Part shown: piece by piece, positions 10,313-19,275 of the stretch | How positions within the stretch are numbered: the first letter of the stretch is position 1 | Layout: each line of letters opens with the position of its first letter | Assembly (NCBI GenBank): GCA_041397775.1 | Contig: JAWKWB010000004.1 | Coordinates: 124,001-188,000, forward strand | From: Ga0077555 sp041397775 | Lineage (GTDB): Bacteria; Pseudomonadota; Alphaproteobacteria; Rhizobiales; Hyphomicrobiaceae | DNA length: 64,000 nt | Reading direction: 5' to 3' | Position numbers and translations under genes: made by a program | Notes under the pieces: model-generated | What the model was told of the DNA's origin: nothing | Databases searched by the model: none | Seen by the model: only the letters and a program-made list of their open reading frames with translations

Positions 10313-10984
10313 ATGTCAGACGAGGAATCAGGGAAGCCGAAAAAGAAGCGGGTGCGTAAAATCCGCCGTTTCACTGATTCTTCCGAGCGGGGACTATACC
10401 TCCAGCGCCGCCGTCGTCGGAAGGATCGTGAGCGCCACCGCGTCTGCACGGCCCTGGGGCTGCCCGTCATCAAGAATCCAACTCGCGTCACGCACGGCAA
10501 AATTGCTGCGGCAGCACGGACGCGCATTACGCCGCGCCGGAAGAAGTGGACGACGAAGCCTCCGAGCACGACCCCGATGAAACTTCACGATTGTATTGCG
10601 ACGCTCGTGTCCGGGAAGCACAGGGAGTTACCGCCGAGGATTTCGCGGATTCTTATCAACCGCGTTGTGAAAGCAATCCGCAGTCGCTTGTGCTGGGTTG
10701 CAATTGCAAAGGAAATGGTTGAGCGACGCCTGGTCGGGCGTCCGACCGAGGCGGCGAAGTATTTCGGATGTAGCCCTTCCAAAATCCTGACAGCCTACAG
10801 ATACGCCCACCATATCGGCGAAGTTCCTGCTCCTTATTACGCGAACTCACTGACGGCGTTTTCCAAGCCGCCCGAACCGAGGCGCGAGCCACGCGCCAGC
10901 TTGGTCCTCAATCTTCAACAGTTGGAAAATCTTCGCTCGATCCTCGGCGGAATCGACGTCAACGAGACCGGAGTTACTCCCTGA
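10313..10984 (+). CDS. Basic protein with possible helix-turn-helix
   Basis: A 223-residue protein. The ATG at 10313 follows the previous stop by seven bases and is preferred over the longer frame, which overlaps the upstream gene. The N-terminus is very basic (KPKKKRVRKIRRF). A helix-turn-helix-like segment, RPTEAAKYFGCSPSKILTAY, lies near residues 142-161. It is probably a DNA-binding protein of the element (inference). Its stop overlaps the start of the next gene. Confidence 0.55.
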   Translation: MSDEESGKPKKKRVRKIRRFTDSSERGLYLQRRRRRKDRERHRVCTALGLPVIKNPTRVTHGKIAAAARTRITPRRKKWTTKPPSTTPMKLHDCIATLVSGKHRELPPRISRILINRVVKAIRSRLCWVAIAKEMVERRLVGRPTEAAKYFGCSPSKILTAYRYAHHIGEVPAPYYANSLTAFSKPPEPRREPRASLVLNLQQLENLRSILGGIDVNETGVTP

Positions 10985-11424
10985 TGTGTCATCCAATCCC
11001 GTATACCAAAACCACAACGACTGGACGCTACATCGGAAAATCCAACACGGAGTTGGAGCGATTCTTCCCGAACTACGAGGCTCGCAAGCTCTGGCGGGCT
11101 GTCGTGCTTATGCGGATGGACCGTCGTCCCATCGCCGAAATCTCGAAAGCCTTCGGCATGCGGGACGGAACGGTCGCCTACAAGTTGGAACTGATCGGTT
11201 TCCATGTCGCCACGACGCCGCTCTTTAAGCCGGGACAGCAGCCGCGCCTCGACCGGTACATTCTCTCGGAAGAGGGCCGTCAGTTCCTTGGAATCCAGCA
11301 ATCGGAGCTTCTCGCCATCGGAGCGTTTCCCGTGACCACAAATTCCTGGGCGTCCCGGATGCTCGAAACCGACGGCTGTCTCTGTGACGTCCACGAGACG
11401 GCATGTACCTGTGCGTGTGAGTGA
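10984..11424 (+). CDS. HTH-like protein with Cys-rich tail
   Basis: A 146-residue protein that starts on the last base of the previous stop codon (TGATG). A helix-turn-helix-like segment, PIAEISKAFGMRDGTVAYKL, lies at about residues 49-68. The tail CLCDVHETACTCACE holds five cysteines and a histidine and may bind a metal. No family is recognised. Gene order suggests a regulatory or DNA-handling role in the element. Confidence 0.55.
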   Translation: MCHPIPYTKTTTTGRYIGKSNTELERFFPNYEARKLWRAVVLMRMDRRPIAEISKAFGMRDGTVAYKLELIGFHVATTPLFKPGQQPRLDRYILSEEGRQFLGIQQSELLAIGAFPVTTNSWASRMLETDGCLCDVHETACTCACE

Positions 11425-11436
11425 GGGAGATCGAAG

Positions 11437-11775
11437 ATGAATCGTAACAGCGTTGTCAGAAAGATGCCTGCTGACGCCTTCCAGGCCCTCAAGGATGAGC
11501 AGTTTCGGAATCGCGAGGCTCGTCGAATGTCGCACTCAGACCGCCGTCAGGCCATCCTTCTCGCCTTACGGGGAACCCGCATCACCGGCATTGCCAATCG
11601 TCTTGGGCTGGACGCCGAACTGATCAGCGCTGCGTTGCGTCAATACGGCGCCTTGGATTGGCAACGGTACGTATACGAGGGCGGCGCCGAGATCGACACG
11701 ATTTCGTTGCAGATGGCGAACGCGAAGCGGCGCGCCGACGGGTGTTGGGTCGGCGTGGAGTTTTTCTGGAAATGA
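11437..11775 (+). CDS. Small HTH-like protein, last gene of operon
   Basis: A 112-residue protein with GGGAGATCGAAG before the ATG, twelve bases after the previous gene. The segment RITGIANRLGLDAELISAAL (about residues 48-67) resembles a helix-turn-helix and is similar in layout to the one in the preceding gene. It may be an ancient duplicate. This is the last coding sequence before the right end of the mobile block. Function unknown. Confidence 0.55.
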   Translation: MNRNSVVRKMPADAFQALKDEQFRNREARRMSHSDRRQAILLALRGTRITGIANRLGLDAELISAALRQYGALDWQRYVYEGGAEIDTISLQMANAKRRADGCWVGVEFFWK

Positions 11776-11929
11776 ACGACGTTCACTATTCTCATGACGA
11801 GACGCGCCTTGGATGTAAAATGAACATCGAGCAATTACCACGATTGTAGACGCAAATGGTGTCACAAATGGTGTCCCATTATGCCCCATCAATTTTATAA
11901 AGCATTGAAATAATTGATTAAAAAATACT

Positions 11930-11967
11930 GTAGAGGTTCTGAGTTCAATCCTCACCAACAGCACCAT
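11930..11967 (+). other. tRNA 3'-end-like sequence, candidate attachment site
   Basis: The sequence GAGTTCAATCCTCACC followed by AACAGCACCA and a T-run looks like the T-loop, acceptor strand, discriminator base and CCA of a tRNA, with no matching 5' part to its left. Integrated elements that use tRNA genes leave such a 3' remnant at the far end. It lies where the mobile operon ends and the core-like repeats begin, so it is a good candidate for attR of block 1. The intact tRNA would be to the left of the window. Confidence 0.45.
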
Positions 11968-11972
11968 TTTTT

Positions 11973-12410
11973 CGCTCACGGGCCGCGGGCCCTCCGCGAG
12001 GGCGGCGCTCACGCCGGGTCGCGTTGCTCCCTGATCGCCTTCGGCGATGGGGGGCTTTTCTAATTCCCGTGTCGCTTCAGTATGCTTTCCACGCTCACGG
12101 GCCGCAGGCCCTCCGCGAGGGCGGCGCTCGCGCCGGGTCGCGTTGCTCCCTGATCGCCTTCGGCGATGGGGGGCTTTTCTAATTCGCGTGTCGCTTCAGT
12201 ATGCTTTCCACGCTCACGGGCCGCGGGCCCTCCGCGAGGGCGGCGCTCGCGCCGGGTCGCGTTGCTCCTTGATCGCCTTCGGCGATAGAAGAGTTCGAAC
12301 AAACTCTCTCCTCCAGCACCATTTTTTCGCTCACGCCGCGTAGCGGCTCCGCGAGGGTGGGGCTTGCACCGGGTCGCGTTGTTCCCTGATCGCCTTCGGC
12401 GATGAAGGCG
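11973..12410. repeat. 119-bp tandem repeats with tRNA-like remnant
   Basis: A GC-rich unit beginning CGCTCACGGGCCGC recurs at 11973, 12092 and 12211, exactly 119 bp apart. A diverged fourth copy lies at 12328. Each contains palindromic parts (GCCCTCCGCGAGGGC; GATCGCCTTCGGCGATG). Copies 1 and 4 are both preceded by AGCACCATTTTTT. The sequence before copy 4 (GAGTTCGAAC ... CTCCTCCAGCACCA) is a second tRNA-3'-like remnant. No coding function is visible in the 11776-12487 gap. Confidence 0.65.
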
Positions 12411-12487
12411 CGCGGGAGCGCCCTGGCGGGTCGCTGCGCTCGCCTTTGGTGCCTGCTGCACATCGGACGCAGAGCGGCTCGCCTCTG

Positions 12488-13597
12488 TCACGACACGCGA
12501 TAGCGCGCGATCATGTCCCGATCGAGGGCCAGCCCAAGGCCTGGACCGTCCGCCACCCGCATCAGGCCGTTGCGGACCGGCGGGCGGTTGGCCCACATGC
12601 GCTGCCAGACGGGATCACGCTCGGGATCGGCAAAGCACTCGATGTAGGTGCCGTGGGGCACCGCCGCGATCAGGTGCTGGGCGACCTGCGATTCCTCGTG
12701 GTGGGCCATGGCGATGTCATGGGCCGCGCACAAGGCGGCGGCGCGGCGCCAATCCGTGATGCCGCCACCCTCGGAGACGTCGTAGTTGACGAGATCGACC
12801 GCGCCCGCGTCGATCAGCCGGCGCACACCCTGCACCGTGATCTCGCACTGGCCGGCGTTGATGGGAATGGGTGTGGCGCGGCGCACATCGGCCATGCGCT
12901 GGGCGTCGTCGTGCCAGTGGCAGGGCTCCTCGAACCAGCGGATGTCGAGGGGCGCGACGAGGCGGGCGAAGCGGATGGCGTCGATTGCCGACCAGCCACG
13001 GTTGGCGTCCACGGCGAGGACGAAGTCCGGGCCTGCGGCCTTGCGCGCGGCCTCCACGCGACGGGCGTCCTCTTCCGGGGAAAGCCCGCCGACCTTGAAC
13101 TTGCAGCCGGCCATGCCGGCGTCGCGATAGAGTTCCATCTCACGACCGATGTCGGCGAGCGTCTTGCCCTGCGCGTAATAGCCGCCGATGGAGATGATGG
13201 GCACCTCCTCGCGATAGCCGCCGAGCAGTTCGCGCACGCTACGCCCGGTCGCCTTGCCGATCACGTCCCAGATGGCGCAGTCGACGCAGGCGATGGCCTC
13301 GAGCAGCGTCTTGCGGTCCCGATTGGGGATCGTCAGCGCGAACATTCGCGACCACGCGCGCTCATATTCGAAGATGCCGAGGCCCTTCACGAGCGGCGCC
13401 AGTTCGTCCTCGACGATGCGCACGATGTGGGCGCCATGCTCGCGATTGTCGCCGTTGTAGACCTCGCTGACGAGGCCACCTTCCGTTCTCAGGCGCGTAA
13501 CGACCGTCGAGCGCTTGAGCACGGCATAGGTGCTGCCGCCGAAGTTGCGCGACAGCGGGATGTCGATGGCGATCGCCTCGATGCTGTGGATGCGCAT
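12488..13597 (-). CDS. Mandelate racemase/muconate lactonizing family enzyme
   Basis: A 369-residue member of the enolase superfamily. Catalytic landmarks are visible: CKFKVGG (Lys motif, about residue 165), VDANRGW (first metal Asp), WFEEPCHWHDD (second metal Glu), NAGQCE (third metal Glu), and later NYDVSEGGG and AHHEES. Such enzymes abstract a proton alpha to a carboxylate; substrates are usually sugar acids or related acids. The start overlaps the stop of the upstream nucleotidase gene by one base, so the two are co-transcribed. The exact substrate cannot be read from the sequence. Confidence 0.85.
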   Translation of the reverse strand: MRIHSIEAIAIDIPLSRNFGGSTYAVLKRSTVVTRLRTEGGLVSEVYNGDNREHGAHIVRIVEDELAPLVKGLGIFEYERAWSRMFALTIPNRDRKTLLEAIACVDCAIWDVIGKATGRSVRELLGGYREEVPIISIGGYYAQGKTLADIGREMELYRDAGMAGCKFKVGGLSPEEDARRVEAARKAAGPDFVLAVDANRGWSAIDAIRFARLVAPLDIRWFEEPCHWHDDAQRMADVRRATPIPINAGQCEITVQGVRRLIDAGAVDLVNYDVSEGGGITDWRRAAALCAAHDIAMAHHEESQVAQHLIAAVPHGTYIECFADPERDPVWQRMWANRPPVRNGLMRVADGPGLGLALDRDMIARYRVS

Positions 13598-14319
13598 CAG
13601 CCGCGCCCCTTGGTTCGGGTTTTCTCACCGAGGAAGTGCGTCAGGTTCTCGGTCATGTGGTGGACGTGATCGGGTGGTTCGGTCCACTGGCGGATTTTCA
13701 ACTGGATGGGGTGGTCGATGTAGCTCGAATGTACGAGCACTGTGGTCATGCCCAGCATGTGGGCGGGCTCGAGATTGTGCGGCATGTCCTCGAACATGGC
13801 GGATTGCGCGGGGTCGATATCGTGCGAGGCGAGCAGGCGGTGATAGGCCTCCGCCTTCTCCTTGGGGATGAACGAGCTGTCGACGATGTCGATGATGTCC
13901 TCAAACAGGTCGAGGACGCCGAGCTTGCCGGCGACGCGCTCGGCGTGGCCGTGCGAGCCGGCGGTGAAGATCAGCTTGCGGCCGGGAAGGGCGTCGATGG
14001 CGGTGCGCAGCTCGGGGCTCTCGGGGACGGCGGTCAGGTCGATGTCGTGCACGTAGTCGAGGAAGGCGGTCGGGTCCATGCGGTGGACCTGCATCATGCC
14101 CGCCAAGGTCGTGCCGAATTGGCGATAGTAGGATTTCTGCAGGTGCCGGGCGTAGGCGAACGGCACGCCCAGGTACCTGGAGATGAATTCGGCCATGCGC
14201 TGGTCAACCTGGGCGAACAGGTTGCACTCGGCCGGGTACAGCGTGTTGTCGAGATCGAAGATCCAGGTCTGCGTTCGCTCGAAGCCGCGCACCTCACGGC
14301 TCGGTGGTTTTTCGGACAA
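13597..14319 (-). CDS. Pyrimidine 5'-nucleotidase, HAD superfamily
   Basis: A 240-residue haloacid-dehalogenase-type phosphatase. Motif I is WIFDLDNTLYP (nucleophile Asp at about 21), motif II IFTAGS, the Lys motif is in SFIPKEKAEAY, and the acidic motif is FEDMPHNLEP. The DLDNTLYP form and length match the pyrimidine 5'-nucleotidase (SDT1/PhoN-like) group, which removes phosphate from UMP/CMP. It is the first gene of a two-gene minus-strand unit with the racemase-family enzyme. The signature is clear; the substrate is from family knowledge. Confidence 0.85.
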   Translation of the reverse strand: MSEKPPSREVRGFERTQTWIFDLDNTLYPAECNLFAQVDQRMAEFISRYLGVPFAYARHLQKSYYRQFGTTLAGMMQVHRMDPTAFLDYVHDIDLTAVPESPELRTAIDALPGRKLIFTAGSHGHAERVAGKLGVLDLFEDIIDIVDSSFIPKEKAEAYHRLLASHDIDPAQSAMFEDMPHNLEPAHMLGMTTVLVHSSYIDHPIQLKIRQWTEPPDHVHHMTENLTHFLGEKTRTKGRG

Positions 14320-14463
14320 GGAACTGCTCCCTTCAGCGTTGCCAGCGGCAGGTTAGGCCGGGCCGATGCTGCTTGCCAGCGCCGTGTCCGCCGTGATGCT
14401 ATGGCCGTGCCCGGCCCGAGGCTGCTCGCGGGCCGGTCCAGCCCGAACCCAGGACACCGCACG

Positions 14464-15120
14464 ATGCTCACGATATATGGCGTCTATCGCTCGCGCGCCA
14501 CGCGCAACATCTGGCTCGCCGGCGAACTCGACATTCCCTTCAAGGTCGTCCCGGTCATCCAGGCGTACCGGCTGAGCGACCCGCTGGCGGCCGATGCGCC
14601 GTTGAACACGCGCTCGCCGGCGTTCCTGAAGATCAATCCGAACGGCCATGTGCCCTCGATCGACGACGACGGCCTGGTGCTGCACGAGTCGCTGGCGATC
14701 AATCTCTATCTGGCCCGCAAGCATGGCGGTCCCCTGGCCGCTGCGAACGTCGCGGAGGACGGGCAGATGGCGATGTGGACGGTCTGGTCGGTGACGGAAA
14801 TGGAGCCGCATTCCATCCAGGTGCTGTATCACCGCGTGTCGAAGCCCGCCGCCGAGCGCGATGCGGCCGCAGCCGATGCAGCCGTCGCCGCGCTCGAGGG
14901 GCCGTTTGCCGTTCTGGATGCGGCGCTGGCGGGGACGGGCTACCTCGTGGGCGGGCGCTTCACGGTGGCCGACATCAACGTGGCGGAATGCGTTCGCTAT
15001 GCGATGGCCGCGCCGGAGCTGTTCGAGGCTGCGCCGAACGTGAAGAAATGGCTGGCCACGTGCCAGGCGCGTCCGGTTTTCAAGGACATGATGGCCACGC
15101 GCGACAAGGAGCCGGCCTGA
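14464..15120 (+). CDS. Glutathione S-transferase family protein
   Basis: A 218-residue cytosolic GST. The thioredoxin-like N-domain has MLTIYGVYRSRATRN, with NPNGHVPSIDDDG (cis-Pro) and LHESLAINLYLARKHG (the SNAIL/TRAIL-type glutathione-binding loop). The all-helical C-domain contains GGRFTVADINVAEC with the conserved N-capping Asp. The start was chosen at MLTIYG because it begins the thioredoxin fold; the longer frame upstream is non-coding for this protein. It acts in detoxification by conjugation or isomerisation; substrate unknown. Confidence 0.85.
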   Translation: MLTIYGVYRSRATRNIWLAGELDIPFKVVPVIQAYRLSDPLAADAPLNTRSPAFLKINPNGHVPSIDDDGLVLHESLAINLYLARKHGGPLAAANVAEDGQMAMWTVWSVTEMEPHSIQVLYHRVSKPAAERDAAAADAAVAALEGPFAVLDAALAGTGYLVGGRFTVADINVAECVRYAMAAPELFEAAPNVKKWLATCQARPVFKDMMATRDKEPA

Positions 15121-15150
15121 GGCGAGGGCGGCGCGGCGCGCGGGGCGGCC

Positions 15151-15819
15151 TCATCCCTCCCGCGCGAGCCGCACGAGCGCGGGGCGGTCGGCGATTTCCA
15201 CCGCGCCGCGCGTGACCCGTACCCAGCCCCGGCGCTGCATGTCGTTGAGATGGCGGCTGATCACCTCGCGGGCGGTGCCGAGTTCGTTGGCGAGCTGCTG
15301 GTGGGTGGCGTCGATGTGGCCCATGTCGTCGGCCATTTGAAGCAGCCGTTCGGCCAGCCGCACGTCGAGGCGGGCGAAGGCGACGTCCTCGATCAGGCGC
15401 AGCAGCTCCGTCACGCGCCGCCCGAAGGCCTCGAAGACGAAATCGCGGAACACGCGGGAACTGGCCAGCAGTTCGTCGAAGAGGCCGCGCGGCACCGCCA
15501 CCGCGCGAACCGGTGTCTCGGCGATACCCTCGGCCTGGTAGGCCTCGTGGCCGACGAGGCAGGCGGTCGTCAGCGTGCAGCTTTCGCCGGGCGCCACACG
15601 ATAAAGCACGATCTCGCGGCCATTCTCAGAGGTTTGCTGGACCCGCACGCTGCCGGAAAGCAGCAGGAGGAAGCTCTGCGGGGGATGGCCCGGCCCGAAC
15701 ACCTGCACGCCAGCGGGCACGTCGGCAACCAGCGCCTGCGCCGCAAGCCTGTGCCGCGCATCGGCCGGCAAGGCTGCCAATTGCGGGAACAGATCGATCC
15801 AGGTCTCGTCGCGCGTCAA
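15151..15819 (-). CDS. Crp/Fnr-family transcription regulator
   Basis: A cyclic-nucleotide-binding-domain regulator of about 222 residues from a TTG at 15819 (LTRDETWIDLFP); the start is uncertain. The sensory domain (FLLLLSGSVRV ... APGESCTLTTACLV) is followed by the dimer helix and a winged HTH (ATHQQLANELGTAREVISRHL), typical of Crp/Fnr. It lacks the N-terminal cysteine cluster of Fnr but carries C-x5-C in the beta-roll, shared with the paralogue at 41.8 kb. The target is unknown; it is divergent from the exopolysaccharide pair. Confidence 0.8.
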   Translation of the reverse strand: MTRDETWIDLFPQLAALPADARHRLAAQALVADVPAGVQVFGPGHPPQSFLLLLSGSVRVQQTSENGREIVLYRVAPGESCTLTTACLVGHEAYQAEGIAETPVRAVAVPRGLFDELLASSRVFRDFVFEAFGRRVTELLRLIEDVAFARLDVRLAERLLQMADDMGHIDATHQQLANELGTAREVISRHLNDMQRRGWVRVTRGAVEIADRPALVRLAREG

Positions 15820-16205
15820 TGCCCATCCCCGTTTCAACGACTGCCCTGCGAACCGCGGGAGAGTAGCACGGAGCCGGGCGCCGCGATGCCTCCAGCATCG
15901 TTCGGGGATGCGGCCTGCCCTGCATGCTGCAACCAATAGTAGTAATTCCTTAATGAAGCCGACTGCGTTTACCGATCGTTAATATCCAGGCTGACAGGGA
16001 TAAAAAGTTAAAGAAGATCAATAAATCGGCATATTGCAGGGATCTGGTGTTAACTTCCTTGTATTTATTTGGAGCATATATTCTCACTTGCACGCATAAG
16101 TTGCTGGTTTCCGTGCGTCGGGGCGCTTCCGGCAACTCTGCTTCAGCAATCTAAGGTTGCTGGAAAAACGCATTCATTATTCAGCCAGGAGGGTAGGCTT
16201 TCACC

Positions 16206-17801
16206 ATGTTCAGTAGTCCCACACTCGCCCAGAATCTCGTCGCCTGCCTCGTGATCGCCTACGTGGCCTTCTGTGTGTTCTATGGACATGCGAGCCTGAA
16301 GGCGCGCCGCTCCATGAGCGCGGCCACGGGGACGGGTGCCCTGCAACGCGGCTCGGATTTCGGCACGGTCGTGCGTCGTGCAGGCTTTCTCACGCGGCTC
16401 GTCTGCCTGCTGTTGGCACCGGCGGTTCTGCTGGCAACCGTACTCAGCTTTGCCGGGCGGGAGCGCGGGGGAGTTGTAGAAAGCAGCGGTCTCTTCACCG
16501 TGCCGGCCCGTTCGGACGCCAGTCTTTCGTATCTCGCGGCGGGAGAGACGATCCAGAAGGGTCAGATCGTGGCGCGCTTTGCCTCGGAGTCGCTCGATCA
16601 CCGGATTGCGGGACTGCGCGCCAGGCGCCAGGAACTCGTCGCCAGCCAGCGAGCGCTGCAGGCGAGCGCGCTGCCGATCTCCACCGATGATTTCGTCAAG
16701 ATGCAGGCGGCCGAGCAGCGACTGACGCAGATCGAGCAAAAGCGCGCCGACCTCGACCGGCAGCGGTTCATCGCGCGCCAGCAATTGCTGTCCGGGCATG
16801 CGGCCTGGGAACGCGCGCGCGGCGACCTCGTGGCCCGCCTGCCGCAACTCGAGCAGGCCCTGGCGGCGGGCCAGATCGAGGACGAGACTGCGGCGCGCGC
16901 CTTTGCCCGGATCAAGGGGCTGCGCGAGCGCGGCTATTCCACGGTAACGCAACTCGATCAGGTGACGATTACAGCCACGACGGCGCGTCAGCGGCTGGCC
17001 GGCACGCGGGAGGCCCTGACGAGCACGCACCAGGCCATCGCAACCCTCGATGAAGGCAACACGCAGTCGCGCGTCCTGCTGGAAGGGCAACTGGGCAAGA
17101 TCTCCGCTGAAATCGAAACACTCGACGTGCAGCTTGCCCTGGCGCGCGGGACGCTCACGGCCCTGAAGCCGACGCTGGAAGGCAATCGCAGTGCCGCCGC
17201 CGACCGCCGCAGGCACGAGATCGCCGCGGCCAGCGCGCGCATCGAGGAGCTCGACAACGAGATCGCGGCGGCCATCGCGCAGTTGCAGGTGAAGTCACCG
17301 GTCGGCGGGCGGGTTCTCTATCGCAATGCGGCCACGGCAACGCTGAACGGGTCCTTGCCGGTCCTCGTGGTCGCTTCCCATGACGGTTTCCTGATGCGCA
17401 TCGACATGCCCCGCGACGAGATCGCAGCCCTCGAGCGCGATGCTGCAGGCGGACAAACCTTCGATGTCGTCGTCGACGATCGGGACGTTCGCCGCCTGGT
17501 GCCGGCGCGGCTCGTACGGATCGACGACGGCGGCTTCGATCCCAAGCGCGTGACGGCCGTATTCGGCCTGGCGCTGCCCGAGGACATGCTGGTGCGCATG
17601 GCCCTCAAGGGCACCTCGCCACGCGGCACCCTGCGCTGGAGCCCGCCGGCATTCGACGTGGTGAGCACCCGCGTCGTCCAGGCTCTCGGCCTGAAGCGCG
17701 ATCCGGCGCGGGTGGCCGACGAGGTTCAGCCGGGCCCACTGAGGCCGCGGCGAGCCTCCGACAAGCCGAAGCCGCAAGACGAACGCCCGATCTCTCTGTG
17801 A
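16206..17801 (+). CDS. HlyD-like membrane-fusion protein, exopolysaccharide type
   Basis: A 531-residue inner-membrane protein. It has two N-terminal membrane segments (about residues 8-28 and 58-82), a lipoyl-like half-motif (YLAAGETIQKGQIVARF), a long Arg/Ala/Gln-rich coiled coil (about 135-360), and a second lipoyl half (LQVKSPVGGRVLYRN), then a beta-barrel-like end. This is the HlyD/Alg44-like adaptor layout. It is preceded by AGGAGGG and followed 18 bases later by a processive glycosyltransferase, so it probably couples polymer synthesis with passage across the periplasm. Confidence 0.8.
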   Translation: MFSSPTLAQNLVACLVIAYVAFCVFYGHASLKARRSMSAATGTGALQRGSDFGTVVRRAGFLTRLVCLLLAPAVLLATVLSFAGRERGGVVESSGLFTVPARSDASLSYLAAGETIQKGQIVARFASESLDHRIAGLRARRQELVASQRALQASALPISTDDFVKMQAAEQRLTQIEQKRADLDRQRFIARQQLLSGHAAWERARGDLVARLPQLEQALAAGQIEDETAARAFARIKGLRERGYSTVTQLDQVTITATTARQRLAGTREALTSTHQAIATLDEGNTQSRVLLEGQLGKISAEIETLDVQLALARGTLTALKPTLEGNRSAAADRRRHEIAAASARIEELDNEIAAAIAQLQVKSPVGGRVLYRNAATATLNGSLPVLVVASHDGFLMRIDMPRDEIAALERDAAGGQTFDVVVDDRDVRRLVPARLVRIDDGGFDPKRVTAVFGLALPEDMLVRMALKGTSPRGTLRWSPPAFDVVSTRVVQALGLKRDPARVADEVQPGPLRPRRASDKPKPQDERPISL

Positions 17802-17819
17802 TCCGCAACGCGCAATACA

Positions 17820-19249
17820 ATGCAATCCCGAGGCGACATTTCCATGACCCGAGCCATCGCACCGCCTGTCAGCCAACCGGCATCTCACGATGCCGGCCGA
17901 TCGACCGATCGCATCATCTACCAGGTGCTGATGGCTGCGATCGTGGGGCTTTATTGCCTGCTCCTCAGCGAGATCATCACCTTCAGCGCGTCACTCGATG
18001 CGCTGACGGTGCGCGACCCCAGTGAAGCCTTCATCACCCTCTCGCGCGTGGGAGCCAGTCTCGTCATGCTGCTGCTGGCGAAAGAGGTCGCCATCGCGCT
18101 CAAGGCCGGCGCCAGCCTGTCGCAGCCGTCGACGCCGGCCCAGGCCATCGATCCGAAAACGGCGCCGCTGGTGTCAGTGGTCGTACCCGCCTTCAACGAG
18201 GCGCGCGCCATCGAGGAGACGATACGGGGCCTAGTTGAGCTGGATTATCCCAGGCTCGAAGTCGTCGTCGTCGATGATGGCTCCACCGACGACACGCTGG
18301 CGAAGGCGAAGCGTGCGGCGGCCTCGGTGAGCGGCGTGGCCGTGCGTGTCCTGACGCAGGCCAACGCTGGCAAATGGAAGGCGCTCAACGTCGGCATCGC
18401 GCATTCCAAGGGCGACCTCATCCTCTGCGTCGACGCCGACAGCTACGTCCATCGCGACGCCCTGTCGATGATGGTGCCGCACTTCGACAATGCGGACGTG
18501 GGCGCGGTGAGCGGGCAGGTGCAAGTGCGCAATCAGGTCAATCTCGTCACGCGCCTGCAGGCCCTGGAATATCTCGTGACGAATGGCAGCGCGCGGACGG
18601 CGCAGGCCGACAATGGCTGTGTTCTCATCGTGCCCGGTCCGCTCGGCCTCTTCCGTCGCAGCGTGCTCGAAGAGGTGTCGCGGACATACTTCCGGGAGGG
18701 AGGAACGGGTGCGTCGGAGGGCACGGGGCCGTTCTCGCGGCATACGTTCGCGGAGGACTTCGAGCTGTCGGTCATGATCTGTGCGCTTGGCCACAAGATC
18801 CACTACGAACCGCGGGCGGTGTCGCAGACGCGCGCACCGGACAGCATCCACGCATTGCTGAGCCAGAGGTATCGCTGGTTGCGCGGATCGATGCAGGTGG
18901 CGTCGCGCTTCCGCAGCGATGCAAAGCGCGTGGGCAATCGCGCGCTGCGCTGGTGGATGGCGGTGTCGACCGCGGGCGAGCTCTATCTCATTCCGCTCGC
19001 CGGTCTCTCGTTGCTGGGCCTTCTCGCCTGGACGGCCGTGGTCGGCGACATGAAGGGATTGCTGTCGCTGTGGCTCATCGTGTGGGCGATCCATGCCTGT
19101 GCCGCGGCGATGTTCTCCGCTCGCATGGCGAGAAGCTGTCGCTGTGCCTCCTGGCGCCATTGCAGGCGCTCTACGGCGTGGTCCTGCTGGCGGGCGTATG
19201 GATGCACGCCGTCGTCGATCATGCCGCGAGCAAGCCGATGCGGTGGTAG
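17820..19249 (+). pseudogene. Processive GT2 glycosyltransferase, frameshifted near end
   Basis: A family-2 membrane glycosyltransferase. It has an N-terminal membrane segment, then VSVVVPAFNE, VVVVDDGSTDD, LCVDADSYV (DxD), FAEDFELS (catalytic Asp), and SQRYRWLRGS, the QxxRW motif of processive enzymes such as BcsA, PgaC and Alg8, followed by membrane helices. The frame is lost near 19124: the natural ending (LSLCLLAPLQALYG ... SKPMRW) continues in the +2 frame to a stop at 19249. Adding one C at CGCATGG restores it. The unshifted frame would run to 19634 as nonsense. This is either sequencing error or recent inactivation of the polymer synthase. Confidence 0.75.
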
Positions 19250-19275
19250 ATCGGGGACAGCCGCGCCAACGGCGC

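Noticed and set aside
11973..12410. Possible CRISPR array
   Set aside because: Repeat units are 119 bp with no short spacers of constant length; no cas genes nearby.
12446..13669. 407-codon plus-strand open frame
   Set aside because: It is the antisense of the mandelate racemase-family gene, which has full catalytic motifs.
16143..17216. 357-codon minus-strand open frame
   Set aside because: Antisense of the HlyD-like gene.
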